Shown: positions 1 through 10,689, counted from the stretch's first letter. The stretch: DNA of 64,000 nt from Asticcacaulis benevestitus DSM 16100 = ATCC BAA-896 (GCF_000376105.1 NZ_AQWM01000001.1:186001-250000); one strand, 5' to 3'. The notes: a model not told the origin generated them from the sequence alone. Made by a program: numbers and translations.

Positions 1-44
1 TGCTTCGTCGATGTAATGATTTGCCTTCGGGCATTGATTTGAAG

Positions 45-76
45 AGAGGGTTGTCGCAAGACGGCCCTCTTTTTTT
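45..76 (+). terminator. Rho-independent terminator of an upstream gene
   Basis: An 11-bp stem (positions 45-55 with 60-70, including two G-T pairs) closes a GCAA tetraloop and is followed by seven T residues. It should end transcription of a gene lying left of the window. It sits only 16 bases before the mnmC start, so the mnmC promoter must overlap it or mnmC depends on readthrough. Confidence 0.85.
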
Positions 77-91
77 ATTTGCGTGAGACCG

Positions 92-1879
92 ATGTCCACT
101 AATGATCCCGAGCTTTATTTCGCCGAGGATGGCGCGCCGCGTTCCGGACTGTTCGGTGATATCTATTATTCCCTGCAAGACGGCCTGAGTGAATCGCGCG
201 CCGTTTTCCTGGGCGGTTGCCATATGCCCGATGTCTGGCAAGGCAAAAGCGACTTCTCACTGCTGGAACTTGGCTTTGGCACCGGTCTCAACATCGCTGC
301 GGTGATGCAGCTCTGGGCGCAGACACGCGCGCCGGGTGCGCATCTGCATATCTTCTCGGTCGAAGGCTTCCTGATGAGCGCCGAGGATGCCGGCAAGGCG
401 CTGGCGAACTGGCCGGAACTGGGGGATTTCACGCAAGGCTTATTGGCGCAATGGCCGAAACAACGGCGCGGTTTTCATTATATGGATTTCCCGCAGTGGG
501 GCGTCAGCCTGACGCTTGGCCTGATGGAGGTTCGCGACGCTCTGATGCAATGGCAAGGCGGCGCCGATGCGGCTTTTCTCGATGGCTTCTCGCCGGCGCT
601 CAATCCCGGCATGTGGGGCGAAGATGTGCTGGCTTTGATCGCCACGAAAGTGCGGCCGGGCGCGCGGCTGGCCACTTTTACCGTGGCGGGCTTTGTCAGG
701 CGCGGCTTGCAGGCGGCCGGCTTCGAGATTGAGAAGCATCCGGGCTTCGGACGCAAGCGCGAACGTCTGGAGGCGGTTTTCGCGGGGGAGGTGGTCACGA
801 GGCCTGAGCGCCCGCGTAAACTGGCGATTATCGGCGCAGGCATTGCTGGTTGTGCACTGGTGCATCAGGCGCGTGGACTGGGGCTGCAGATTGATTTTTA
901 TGACAGCGATGGAGTCGGCGCCGGGGCTTCGGGCAATACGGCGGCTTTGGTGACACCGCGCCTGGATGCCGGCGATAACGAGATCTCCGCCCTGTTCGCC
1001 GATGCCTTTGCCTATGCCGGTCAGCTTTACCGCCGCCTGTGCCCTGAGGCGATCATTGGCGAAGGCGTCCTGCAATGCGAAGCCACGCCACGCGATGCTT
1101 CACGCTTTGAACGTATTGCCGGGCAGGCGGCTTTCGCGCCGGAAGATATCGAGCTGTTTGACGCGGGGGAGGCGGCTGATGTGCCGCAGGCGAAGGGACT
1201 GACCCTCAACACCGCCCTTTGGCTGCGACCACAGCCGGTGCTGGAGGCCTTGCTGGGAGGCGAGGCGACCATCATCGCAAAGATTACGGGATTTCAGGCA
1301 AGGCCTGAAGGCGGCTACAGCCTGGTAAGCGACGAAGGCGCTAACCTCGGCCCTTATGATGCGGTCATCTTTGCCTGTGGCGAAGGTGTTTTCGATATGG
1401 ACTATGCCGCGCGTTACGATCTCAAGCCCGTGCGGGGACAGGTGGAGTGCGTCGCCGATATTGCGCCGCTGGAAAGCGCGCTGAGCTGGGGCGGTTACGC
1501 CATACCGCTCGACGGCGGCTTTCTCTTTGGTGCGACGCACGAACGCGACGATCGCGGCACAGAGGTGCGCGAAGCCGACCGCGCCCGCAATCTTGATAGC
1601 CTCGCCAAGGCCATGCCAGAGCGGGGCGCGAGAATCGCGTCTGGCCCGTTTCAATCGCGCGCTTCCATCCGCGTGATGACGCGCGATTACCTGCCGGTAG
1701 TGGGAACGGTTGGCGAGGGCGTGTATGTGATGACCGGACTGGCGGCGCGCGGTTTCTGTCTCGCACCCTTGCTGGCCAAGGCTTTGCTGGCCGGGATTAT
1801 CGATGTGCCATCCGTATTGCCCGTGGTCGCGGAAAGTTTACTCAGTCCGCAACGGCTGGAGCGTGTATCGAGCGTATAA
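92..1879 (+). CDS. mnmC: Bifunctional tRNA (mnm5s2U34) methyltransferase / FAD oxidoreductase MnmC
   Basis: MnmC carries out the last two steps of mnm5(s2)U formation at tRNA wobble position 34: the FAD domain removes the carboxymethyl group from cmnm5U, and the SAM domain methylates the resulting nm5U. The N-terminal half has the SAM-binding motif ELGFGTGLN (about residues 59-67). The C-terminal half opens with the FAD Rossmann motif IIGAGIAG (about 245) and ends with the family signature RDYLPVVG and GLAARGF (about 530-555). At 595 aa the length suits the fused two-domain family. ATG at 92 is preferred; an in-frame GTG at 83 would add three residues. No strong ribosome binding site is visible. 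The cytoplasmic modification role is inferred from the family. Confidence 0.93.
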   Translation: MSTNDPELYFAEDGAPRSGLFGDIYYSLQDGLSESRAVFLGGCHMPDVWQGKSDFSLLELGFGTGLNIAAVMQLWAQTRAPGAHLHIFSVEGFLMSAEDAGKALANWPELGDFTQGLLAQWPKQRRGFHYMDFPQWGVSLTLGLMEVRDALMQWQGGADAAFLDGFSPALNPGMWGEDVLALIATKVRPGARLATFTVAGFVRRGLQAAGFEIEKHPGFGRKRERLEAVFAGEVVTRPERPRKLAIIGAGIAGCALVHQARGLGLQIDFYDSDGVGAGASGNTAALVTPRLDAGDNEISALFADAFAYAGQLYRRLCPEAIIGEGVLQCEATPRDASRFERIAGQAAFAPEDIELFDAGEAADVPQAKGLTLNTALWLRPQPVLEALLGGEATIIAKITGFQARPEGGYSLVSDEGANLGPYDAVIFACGEGVFDMDYAARYDLKPVRGQVECVADIAPLESALSWGGYAIPLDGGFLFGATHERDDRGTEVREADRARNLDSLAKAMPERGARIASGPFQSRASIRVMTRDYLPVVGTVGEGVYVMTGLAARGFCLAPLLAKALLAGIIDVPSVLPVVAESLLSPQRLERVSSV

Positions 1880-1959
1880 GTCACAGCCACGATCTGACAA
1901 ATGCGTTCATCGGCCGTTCAGATTGCGGCGCGTACTTCTGTAAGTCTTGAGGTGCTGTC

Positions 1960-2406
1960 ATGAAAAAATTTACCACTATCGCCTGTTTGATCGCTGTCGG
2001 ATTGGGCATGGTTGCTGTGACCGGCGCCGCGCTCGCCATGTCGGCGGGGCGGCCCTCAAGTGATGTCCAGCTGGGCAAGGACCGCTATGCCTGCTTTGAT
2101 CCGGCACAGGTGCGCAGTTTCGATACAGTGAGCGATAATAAGATCATCATCACGTCGGACCGCAACGAGGCCTATGAACTGAGCCTGACGGGTATATGCT
2201 TCGGTTTGCAGAGCAGTTTCGGCATTGGCATCCAGTCGCGGATGGGCGGTATGTCCGATATCTGCGGGCCTTTTGATGGTGAGATTGTCTTCCGTGATCA
2301 TGGCAGCGATCGCATCGAACGGTGCACGATCAGTCAGGTGCGACACCTGACCGGCGAGGAAGCGGCGCCCTATGTGGTGAAGCGCAAATCCGAACGCTCG
2401 AAGTAA
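1960..2406 (+). CDS. Small secreted Cys-containing protein, DUF6491-like, copy 1
   Basis: A 148-residue protein with an N-terminal signal sequence (MKKF start, hydrophobic stretch, cleavage probably after ALA near residue 27). The mature part has paired cysteines in the pattern YACFDPAQVRSF, then a CFGL motif, SDICGPFDGEIV and IERCTISQVRHLT. This resembles periplasmic DUF6491-type proteins of Caulobacterales, whose function is unknown. GAGGTG lies six bases before ATG. The next two genes encode proteins with the same Cys spacing, so this is the first of three tandem paralogues, probably one transcript. The family name is from memory and is not certain; the paralogy is visible in the sequence. 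Confidence 0.8.
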   Translation: MKKFTTIACLIAVGLGMVAVTGAALAMSAGRPSSDVQLGKDRYACFDPAQVRSFDTVSDNKIIITSDRNEAYELSLTGICFGLQSSFGIGIQSRMGGMSDICGPFDGEIVFRDHGSDRIERCTISQVRHLTGEEAAPYVVKRKSERSK

Positions 2407-2423
2407 CGATAGAATTGGGAGAA

Positions 2424-2864
2424 ATGAAAATGACGAACAAGACATATCTGGCCGGCTTTGCCGCTGCAGGACTTCTGGCCGGCGCGTTGGCCATCACGGC
2501 GCTTTCCGGTGCGGCGTCGGTTTCGGCGCGTGAAGCGCGTGACGACGATCGCGCTTCCACGCCGCGTCAGGCGCCGAAGTGCCTCGATGGCCGCAATATC
2601 GGCCGCACCCACATGGTCGATGACCATACGCTGCTGGTCTATGATACCTGGGGTAATCCCTATAAGCTGGATGTCCGTGGTCCGTGCCGCAGCATGAACG
2701 ATTTCTCGACGGTCGGTTTTGAATTCAACGGTTCCGACCAGATATGCAAGGCGCATGACGCCAAGATATTGCGTTCGGAGAACGGTTCGCGTCCGGTGAA
2801 ATGCCTGATCAATGGCGTGGAATCGATCAGCCGCGAAGAAGCCGACGCACTGGATAAGGGGTAA
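2424..2864 (+). CDS. Small secreted Cys-containing protein, DUF6491-like, copy 2
   Basis: A 146-residue paralogue of the preceding gene. It has a signal sequence (MKMTNKTYL, then an Ala/Leu-rich core), then KCLDGRNIGRTHMVDDHTLL, the motif YKLDVRGPC, a segment with SDQICKAHDAKIL, and a final PVKCLINGVESIS. The four cysteine positions match those of copy 1. ATG at 2424 is chosen over the upstream in-frame codon at 2322 because GGGAGA precedes it and the signal peptide begins there. It starts 17 bases after copy 1 stops and ends 4 bases before copy 3 starts, so the three are probably co-transcribed. Function unknown. Confidence 0.8.
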   Translation: MKMTNKTYLAGFAAAGLLAGALAITALSGAASVSAREARDDDRASTPRQAPKCLDGRNIGRTHMVDDHTLLVYDTWGNPYKLDVRGPCRSMNDFSTVGFEFNGSDQICKAHDAKILRSENGSRPVKCLINGVESISREEADALDKG

Positions 2865-2868
2865 GATT

Positions 2869-3273
2869 ATGAAGCATCTGAAGCTTGTAACGGGCGGTGT
2901 TTGCGCCCTGGCAGCGGGCGTTGTGGTGGCGATGACCGCCAGCCGGTCGATGGCGGATGACGACAAGCGCAGCAACAGCGTATCGGGGCGTCAGTGCGTG
3001 TCGTCGCCGCTGGAGGATTCCAAGGTCATCGACCGCGAGACCCTGATGCTGACCGATCGCTCGGGCAATGCCGTTCTGCTGCATATGACGGGGCCTTGCC
3101 TGCAAAAGAATGAGCCGGTCGGGCTGGAGTTCTTTGGCTCGGCGCGCGTCTGTTCGCCTCTCGACGTTACCGTCACCGGCGACATCTCAAGCGCTGTGCC
3201 GTTGCGCTGCATGATCTCGTCGGTCGAGGCCCTGACGAAAGATCAGGTCAAAGAGTATAACAATATGCGCTGA
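2869..3273 (+). CDS. Small secreted Cys-containing protein, DUF6491-like, copy 3
   Basis: The third tandem copy, 134 residues, with a signal peptide (MKHLKLVTGG, core, MADDD near residue 26). It then has RQCVSSPLED, a beta-type segment ending LLHMTGPC, GSARVCSPLDVTV and PLRCMISSVEALT. Cys positions and the final SVEALT/SVESIS/QVRHLT helix match copies 1 and 2. An A/G-rich ribosome binding site (AAGGGGTAAG) overlaps the end of copy 2. The gene converges on lepA with only 12 bases between stops and no clear terminator. Function unknown; a periplasmic location is inferred. Confidence 0.8.
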   Translation: MKHLKLVTGGVCALAAGVVVAMTASRSMADDDKRSNSVSGRQCVSSPLEDSKVIDRETLMLTDRSGNAVLLHMTGPCLQKNEPVGLEFFGSARVCSPLDVTVTGDISSAVPLRCMISSVEALTKDQVKEYNNMR

Positions 3274-3285
3274 TCCCTAATGGGA

Positions 3286-5091
3286 TTAGTCATTGTCCAT
3301 CTTGAGCGCGGCGATGAAGGCTTCCTGCGGTATTTCGACCTTGCCGAACTGCCGCATCTTCTTCTTGCCCTCTTTCTGCTTTTCCAGCAGTTTCTTCTTG
3401 CGCGTGGCGTCGCCGCCGTAACACTTGGCCGTCACGTCCTTGCGCAGGGCGCGGACGGTTTCACGGGCAATGATACGACCACCGATAGCCGCCTGAATCG
3501 GGATCACGAACAGGTGCTGCGGGATCAGCTCGCGCATCTTCTCGCACATACCACGGCCACGCATTTCCGCCCGATCGCGGTGAACGAGCATCGACAAAGC
3601 GTCGACCGGCTCGGAATTGACGAGGATCGACATCTTGACCAGATCGCCTTCGCGATATTCCTCTATGGTGTAATCGAACGAGGCATAGCCCTTCGATACC
3701 GATTTCAGGCGATCATAGAAATCGAACACCACTTCATTGAGCGGCAGATTATAGACCACCATGGCGCGGGTGCCGACATAGGACAGGTCGATCTGGACGC
3801 CGCGGCGATCCTGACAGAGTTTGATGATGGCACCCAGGTAATCGTCCGGGCAGAAGATGGTCGCCTTGATCCACGGTTCCTCGATGCTGGCGATCTTGAC
3901 CGGATCGGGCATGTCGGCGGGATTGTGCAGGTCGATCACATCGCCGTTGTTCATGTTGATCTTGTAGACGACCGAAGGCGCCGTAGCGATCAGGTCGAGA
4001 TTGAACTCGCGGCTCAGGCGCTCCTGGATGATTTCGAGGTGCAGCAGCCCAAGGAAACCGCAACGGAAGCCGAAGCCCAGAGCGGCAGAGGTTTCCATCT
4101 CGTAGGAGAAACTGGCGTCGTTGAGGCGCAGGCGGCCCATGGCGGCGCGCAGGTCTTCAAAGTCAGCGGCGTCGACCGGGAAGATGCCGCAGAAGACGAC
4201 CGGCTGGACTTCCTTGAAGCCCGTCATGGCGGCAGCCGTCGGCTTGCGCTCGTCTGTGATGGTGTCACCCACGGCGGCGTCAGAGACTTCCTTGATCTGG
4301 GCGGTGAAGAAGCCGATCTCGCCAGGCCCCAAGCTCTCGACATCGACGGCCTTCGGCTGGAAGACGCCGAGCTTGTCGATCTTGTAGGACGCGCCGGCGT
4401 TCATCAGCTTGACCTGCTGACCCGGCTTCATGCGGCCGTTGAAGATACGCACCAGAACGATAACGCCGAGATAGGCGTCATACCACGCATCGACCAGCAA
4501 GGCCTTCAGCGGCTCATTTTCCTCACCCTTGGGGGCAGGCAGGCGCTTCACGACGGCTTCGAGCACATCCTCGATGCCGAGGCCGGACTTGGCAGAGCAG
4601 AGCACGGCTTCCGAAGCGTCGATACCGATGACATCCTCGATCTGGGCGCGGATACGCTCAGGTTCGGCGGCCGGCAGGTCGATCTTATTGAGAACCGGCA
4701 CGATCTCGTGGTTGTTGTCGATGGCCTGATAGACGTTGGCGAGCGTTTGCGCTTCGACGCCCTGCGAGGCGTCCACTACGAGGATCGAGCCTTCGCAGGC
4801 GGCAAGTGAGCGTGACACTTCGTAGGCGAAGTCGACGTGACCCGGCGTGTCCATTAGGTTGAGGATATAGGTCTTGCCGTCCTTGGCCGGGTAGGTGAGG
4901 CGGACGGTCTGGGCCTTGATGGTAATGCCGCGCTCGCGCTCGATATCCATATTGTCGAGCACCTGCTCCTTCATCTCACGCGCGGTGAGACCGCCGGTGA
5001 ATTGGATCAGGCGATCGGACAGGGTGGATTTACCGTGGTCGATATGGGCGACGATGGAGAAATTGCGGATCAGGGACAGGTCTGTGCTCAT
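3286..5091 (-). CDS. lepA: Elongation factor 4 (LepA), ribosome back-translocating GTPase
   Basis: A 601-residue translational GTPase, the normal LepA length. The G domain is intact: AHIDHGKST (G1, about residues 15-23), [10 protein letters not shown] (switch I), DTPGHVDF (G3) and NKIDLPAA (G4). The LepA-specific C-terminal domain ends [14 protein letters not shown]. LepA binds ribosomes and promotes recovery or biogenesis under ionic or other stress. It acts in the cytosol, often membrane-associated. ATG at 5091 is the only sensible start. It is a single gene here, convergent with the DUF6491-like triplet and divergent from the DUF695-type gene. Confidence 0.98.
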   Translation of the reverse strand: MSTDLSLIRNFSIVAHIDHGKSTLSDRLIQFTGGLTAREMKEQVLDNMDIERERGITIKAQTVRLTYPAKDGKTYILNLMDTPGHVDFAYEVSRSLAACEGSILVVDASQGVEAQTLANVYQAIDNNHEIVPVLNKIDLPAAEPERIRAQIEDVIGIDASEAVLCSAKSGLGIEDVLEAVVKRLPAPKGEENEPLKALLVDAWYDAYLGVIVLVRIFNGRMKPGQQVKLMNAGASYKIDKLGVFQPKAVDVESLGPGEIGFFTAQIKEVSDAAVGDTITDERKPTAAAMTGFKEVQPVVFCGIFPVDAADFEDLRAAMGRLRLNDASFSYEMETSAALGFGFRCGFLGLLHLEIIQERLSREFNLDLIATAPSVVYKINMNNGDVIDLHNPADMPDPVKIASIEEPWIKATIFCPDDYLGAIIKLCQDRRGVQIDLSYVGTRAMVVYNLPLNEVVFDFYDRLKSVSKGYASFDYTIEEYREGDLVKMSILVNSEPVDALSMLVHRDRAEMRGRGMCEKMRELIPQHLFVIPIQAAIGGRIIARETVRALRKDVTAKCYGGDATRKKKLLEKQKEGKKKMRQFGKVEIPQEAFIAALKMDND

Positions 5092-5204
5092 GCCGGTGGC
5101 GATAGCATGATGCGCCGCGAAAGGAAAGGCAGGGGGGCAGCCCCTGCACCCAATTGTTTTTAAGTTTGGACCGGCATATGGCTTTAGATAAAGGGGGGCG
5201 TTGC

Positions 5205-5984
5205 ATGTCGTGGTTTTTTGATAAGGCGGATCAGGTCAGTGAGCCGTCGAAAGAGTGGGATTTCTATTTTTGCCAGGTCGATCATAAGCCAGCGTCAATC
5301 TTTGTCGATATCGGGCGTATGAACGCCATTCCTGATAAAGGCTTCCAGCATATGGCCTATCTCAGGCTCTATATGAAGCAGCCAAGAGAAGACGGGTTAT
5401 CCAGCAACGAAGAATATCAAATCCTCTGTGATTTTGAAGATCACCTGAATACCAAGCTGATTGCCAAGGCCGGGATATTATACGTCGGGCGAAATACCAA
5501 CAATGGCGTTCGCGACTTCTATTTCTATGTCAAAGAACCAAATGCTTTCTCTAAAGCATTGGCCACTCTTATGGCGACACTATCAGAATATGAATATGAA
5601 ACCGGTGACCGGCTGGATGCCAATTGGTCTACTTACCGTGAATTTTTGTATCCAGATGCGAAGGCTTACAGAACGATTCTCAATCGCCGTGTGTTGGAAG
5701 CCTTGGATCAGCATGGGGACGATAAGGCGGTTCCTCACAAGTTAGATCATCGCGTATATTTGACTCAAAATAGTCAAGTCCAGCCTTTTATAGATAAAAT
5801 TCTGTCTATGGGGTTTCAAATAGAAGCTCAAAATTCTGAAGATATTAATATCTTTATTGTTGACTTTTTTAGAGCTTATTTACTTCAGAATATCGACAAT
5901 GTGACTGATATTATTGAAGGATTAGTCGAGGATTTTGGTGGCGACTATGATGGTTGGGGGATTGAAGTTATTTCTCCTTCATAG
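5205..5984 (+). CDS. DUF695 / RraB-like domain protein
   Basis: About 259 residues, without a signal peptide or membrane segment. The N-terminal part ([19 protein letters not shown], then a conserved DIG and aromatic residues) resembles DUF695. The C-terminal part (from [15 protein letters not shown]) looks like a regulator-of-RNase-E-B type domain, with [10 protein letters not shown] and the closing acidic [10 protein letters not shown] motif. The start at 5205 follows AAGGGGGG at ideal spacing; a start at 5178 is possible. The 3' half (about 5760-5970) is clearly AT-rich compared with its neighbours, suggesting acquisition or relaxed selection. A role in RNase E control is only a family-level guess. 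Confidence 0.75.
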   Translation: MSWFFDKADQVSEPSKEWDFYFCQVDHKPASIFVDIGRMNAIPDKGFQHMAYLRLYMKQPREDGLSSNEEYQILCDFEDHLNTKLIAKAGILYVGRNTNNGVRDFYFYVKEPNAFSKALATLMATLSEYEYETGDRLDANWSTYREFLYPDAKAYRTILNRRVLEALDQHGDDKAVPHKLDHRVYLTQNSQVQPFIDKILSMGFQIEAQNSEDINIFIVDFFRAYLLQNIDNVTDIIEGLVEDFGGDYDGWGIEVISPS

Positions 5985-6090
5985 GACCATTAGGCATAAC
6001 GATAAGACTGAGTTTGAATCTTACATATGGTCTACAGATGGCTGATAAAATTTAAAAAATGCGTGACTCATGGCGACGGTCTCAGAAGCG

Positions 6091-6125
6091 TCTCAGGGGG
6101 TCCCATTAACCCTGAGAGCAATTTT
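6091..6125 (+). terminator. Possible terminator after the DUF695-type gene
   Basis: The inverted repeat TCTCAGGG (6091-6098) / CCCTGAGA (6110-6117) encloses an 11-base loop and is followed by GCAATTTTAG. It lies about 105 bases beyond the stop at 5984. The rest of 5985-6202 is AT-rich with no coding signal. Confidence 0.45.
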
Positions 6126-6202
6126 AGTGATTGCCAGACTCTCCATATTGCCCCCTTATGCTGGTCAGTAGCTAACTGGCGAAAAGTTCTAAAGGTGGCC
6201 TG

Positions 6203-6694
6203 ATGAAAACGATCGCTCTTTCAGTCTCGGTAATATGCGGCCTTATGGCGACGCAAACCCTTGCCCAGGATGCAACAGCGAACGGTGGCGGCGTCAAGTG
6301 CGCGCCCGTTGCACAGCCTGATCTGGCCGGCGCGCGGGTCTTTACCCGTGACGGTAGCGACTTAAGCGACGCTGGTGAATATCCGCGTCTCGCCAAGACC
6401 AGCGCGGTCGAAGGGCCTGCGGCGGTCGATTGTGAAATTGGCGCCGATGGTTTCCTGACACGCTGCGTCGTCGCATCCGAAGGTGCAGCCGGCTACGACC
6501 TCGGGCAGGGTCTGGCAATTACGGTGCTGAAATGGGCCCAGACCGACACGTCGCGTCCTGATCACCAGCCGGGCGCCTGGCTGCGTTTCACCACCAACTG
6601 GAAGCTGGCGCCATCCCAAGTGGCCAGCACGCAAATCGCCAGTGCTCAAGTCCCCGGTGCTCAGGTTCCCAGCACGCAGATTGCCAGCAAATAG
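6203..6694 (+). CDS. Secreted protein with TonB-C-like domain and Gln-rich pentapeptide tail
   Basis: A 163-residue protein with a clear signal peptide (cleavage after LAQ near residue 21). The middle (AGEYPRLAKTSAVEGPAAVDCEIGADGFLTRC) resembles the TonB C-terminal / energy-transducer-like fold found in many alphaproteobacterial periplasmic proteins. The last 25 residues are five short repeats of the form Q-(V/I)-(A/P)-(S/G)-(T/A/K). Start supported by AAAGGTGG upstream. It converges on the SGNH hydrolase gene with 7 bases between stops. Exact function not recognised. Confidence 0.75.
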   Translation: MKTIALSVSVICGLMATQTLAQDATANGGGVKCAPVAQPDLAGARVFTRDGSDLSDAGEYPRLAKTSAVEGPAAVDCEIGADGFLTRCVVASEGAAGYDLGQGLAITVLKWAQTDTSRPDHQPGAWLRFTTNWKLAPSQVASTQIASAQVPGAQVPSTQIASK

Positions 6695-6701
6695 GCTGGC
6701 G

Positions 6702-7946
6702 CTACTTAATTCCAAACAATGTCAATGACACCGCGTCGGCCATGGCCTTGTAGCCTGCCTCGGACGGGTGAATATGATCGCCGCTGTCATACTCAGCCTT
6801 AAGATGGTCCAGCTTGGCCGGATCACGCAAGGCGGCATCAAAATCAATGACCGCATCGAAAGCGCCTGACGTTCTGATCCAGCTATTGATGGCCTGACGA
6901 TCGGCCTCGCTGACGGGTTCGGGGTGATAAAAATCCATCCCCATATAGGGTGTGATGGTGCCGCCGTAGATCTTTAGTCCGCGGCTGTGTGCCTTGGCGA
7001 TGATCTGAAGATAGGCCGCCTTTAGCTGACTCACCAGGGCTGCATGGGCGTCGGGTGTGGCCGGAGCCTCCTTGGTCAACATGCCGAGATCATTGACCCC
7101 TTCCAGCACGATGACATAGCCGATGCCGGACTGGCTCAGCACGTCACGCTCAAAGCGCGCCAGAGCGTTATGGCCGTTACCATCGAGCAGCAGACGGTTG
7201 CCGCCGATGCCAGCATTGATCACGGTCAGGGGATGCTCCTTAAGGCGTTCGGCCAGACGGTCCGGGAAGCGGCGGTTGCTGTTGGGTGTGATGCCGTAAC
7301 CATCGGTAATCGAATCGCCGAAGGTGACGATGGCGCGGGTGCCGACTGGCGCCATGACGTCCACTCCGGCGATATGGAACCAGTGATTGACGGCGGTGGC
7401 ACCCGGCAGATCGGCCTCGGCACTGTGACCGCCGGGTGCTAGATACGAGGTGGCGCGTGAGCCGGGATGGCCGGTTTGTTGCGCTGGCGGTTCTGCCATA
7501 TGGAAGCTGATGGCGAGATCGGCCTGATCGGGCAGGGCGATGGCGACGGGATCGGAGAGATAATCGGCGCCGGCGGGAATGACGATATCGCTCATGCCGC
7601 CGCAGGTGACGGCGCGGTCACTGGCCGGATCTATGCCGGCACCGGCTGAGGACAAGGCGCGGGCGACGTGCACGTTTTGCAGGCGCAGTGGCGCGTTGCT
7701 CATGACGTTCGACAGCTTGATGCGGATCGTGCCGCCGCCTTTTGTGATGCGCACGATCTGACGCAGGGTGACATCGGTAGCGTCGACCGGGGAGAGGGCG
7801 CTATCGGCGCCGGGTGTCATCTGCGCCGAGGCCCAGGTGCCGACCCACGCAGGCGGTGGCGCCAAAGAACGTGTCAGGGCGAAGGCCGGTGTGGCCAGCA
7901 GGCTAAGGCCAAGCAAAAGTGCGGCGCGACGTGTGCCTGACAGCAT
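6702..7946 (-). CDS. Secreted SGNH/GDSL-family hydrolase (carbohydrate-esterase type)
   Basis: A 414-residue exported hydrolase. It has a signal peptide (core LLLGLSLLATPAFA), an N-terminal beta domain beginning WVGTWASAQ, then the SGNH blocks: FGDSITDGYG (catalytic Ser, about residue 211), GIGGNRLL, LEGVNDLG, and the C-terminal Asp-His of DHIHPSEAG (about 390). This layout is typical of XynE-like acetyl-esterase/lipase relatives that act on plant polysaccharide side groups. The substrate cannot be told from sequence. The promoter region carries a perfect LacI-family palindrome at 7970-7983, suggesting induction by a sugar. Confidence 0.88.
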   Translation of the reverse strand: MLSGTRRAALLLGLSLLATPAFALTRSLAPPPAWVGTWASAQMTPGADSALSPVDATDVTLRQIVRITKGGGTIRIKLSNVMSNAPLRLQNVHVARALSSAGAGIDPASDRAVTCGGMSDIVIPAGADYLSDPVAIALPDQADLAISFHMAEPPAQQTGHPGSRATSYLAPGGHSAEADLPGATAVNHWFHIAGVDVMAPVGTRAIVTFGDSITDGYGITPNSNRRFPDRLAERLKEHPLTVINAGIGGNRLLLDGNGHNALARFERDVLSQSGIGYVIVLEGVNDLGMLTKEAPATPDAHAALVSQLKAAYLQIIAKAHSRGLKIYGGTITPYMGMDFYHPEPVSEADRQAINSWIRTSGAFDAVIDFDAALRDPAKLDHLKAEYDSGDHIHPSEAGYKAMADAVSLTLFGIK

Positions 7947-7969
7947 GTTTCTCTCCCGATAGTCTTATT

Positions 7970-7983
7970 TGTTAGCGCTAACA
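7970..7983. promoter_or_regulatory. LacI-family operator palindrome
   Basis: TGTTAGCGCTAACA is a perfect 14-bp palindrome 24 bases upstream of the SGNH hydrolase start. The AGCGCT centre with flanking TGTTA/TAACA is the usual operator form for LacI-family sugar regulators in Caulobacterales. The cognate regulator is not in the window. Repression of the hydrolase gene is inferred from position. Confidence 0.75.
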
Positions 7984-8031
7984 GCGGCGCCAAATTTATG
8001 CGCCGAATATCATGCTGAGGCAAGTCCCGAC

Positions 8032-8077
8032 AAAAAGGACCCCGGATGCCTTGGGTGAGAGGGCGGCATCCGGGGCC
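8032..8077 (-). terminator. Strong rho-independent terminator of the fasciclin gene
   Basis: Read on the minus strand, a 13-bp GC-rich stem (8065-8077 paired with 8038-8050, one G-T pair) is followed by CTTTTTG. It begins 30 bases after the fasciclin stop codon. It also separates that gene from the LacI operator of the next one. Confidence 0.88.
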
Positions 8078-8106
8078 AGTTGGTCGAAATCAATCGGGGA
8101 GAAAGC

Positions 8107-8760
8107 TTACATGGCAGGCAGGAGCACCTTGTTGACCACGTGGATTACGCCGTTTGACTGGTTGACGTCAGCGATGGTGACTTGCCCTGTGGCACCGGAG
8201 CCATCGGTCAGCCAGATCATGCCGGCGGCATCCTTTTTGGCGGTCAGCGAACAGCCGCCGACCGTGGTGATTTTGTAGCTGCCGCCGTTCTGGTCGATCG
8301 CGTTGGACAGGTCCATGGCCGACACCTTGCCGGCTACGACGTGACAGGTCAGGATCTTGGTCAGCGTGGCCTTGTTCTCAGGTTTGAGCAGATTATCGAC
8401 CGTGCCGGCGGGCAGGGCGTCAAAGGCGGCATTGGTTGGCGCGAAGACAGTGAAAGGGCCAGGGCCGGAGAGGGTATCGACCAGACCTGCGGCCTTGACG
8501 GCAGCGACCAGGGTGGTGTGGTCCTTCGAATTGACGGCGTTCTCAACGATGTTTTTCGTCGGGTACATTTCGGCGCCGCCGACCCAAGGGTTCTTCATCG
8601 CAGCGTTCGCCACAGGCTTGGCCGCAGCGTTTGTTCCTTCGGCATAGTGCATCTGGTGCGCGGGGTTCTGATCGGGTTGAGCCGGCTTGGTATCCTGCGC
8701 CATGGCGGAGGATAACGAGGCGCCGACGATAAGGGCGGTGATGGAAAGTGTGCGGTACAT
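8107..8760 (-). CDS. Secreted fasciclin (FAS1) domain protein
   Basis: A 217-residue protein: signal peptide (MYRTLSITAL, cleavage after AMAQ near residue 22), a low-complexity linker rich in Ala, Gln and Pro, then one FAS1 domain from about residue 70. The FAS1 hallmarks are GPFTVFAPTNAAFDALP (H1 box region), a second conserved stretch LTCHVVAGKVSA, and the closing NGVIHVVNKVLLP (H2). FAS1 proteins mediate adhesion or matrix contacts at the cell surface. The start at 8760 follows AAAGGAACG; an open frame continues upstream to 8835 without a ribosome binding site. It has its own terminator, so it is monocistronic. Confidence 0.92.
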   Translation of the reverse strand: MYRTLSITALIVGASLSSAMAQDTKPAQPDQNPAHQMHYAEGTNAAAKPVANAAMKNPWVGGAEMYPTKNIVENAVNSKDHTTLVAAVKAAGLVDTLSGPGPFTVFAPTNAAFDALPAGTVDNLLKPENKATLTKILTCHVVAGKVSAMDLSNAIDQNGGSYKITTVGGCSLTAKKDAAGMIWLTDGSGATGQVTIADVNQSNGVIHVVNKVLLPAM

Positions 8761-8950
8761 GGGCGTTCCTTTGTGAAGTCTGTGTGTCGTGGCTTGCAAA
8801 AGGATACGTCCCCGGATGGGGGTTGGATGGCCCACTTATCGCTTCTTTATATGTTTGCAGGCCTTACCACCTGCCTTTCTTATGAGGCGTTGCGCTTGAC
8901 TCTGGCGGGGTAAATTCTAGCATCACCCGAAACTTTTTTCGGAGAGACCC

Positions 8951-10615
<1,665 letters not shown>

Positions 10616-10689
10616 GCGTTGCCCCTCACGTGGCGTTAGAGACTATGGCTTGTCCTGCGCCGGATGGTCCGGCGTACGGAGGGAGACTG

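Noticed and set aside
3280-4809. A 509-codon frame antisense to lepA.
   Set aside because: Shadow of LepA with the same biased composition; no recognisable domain.
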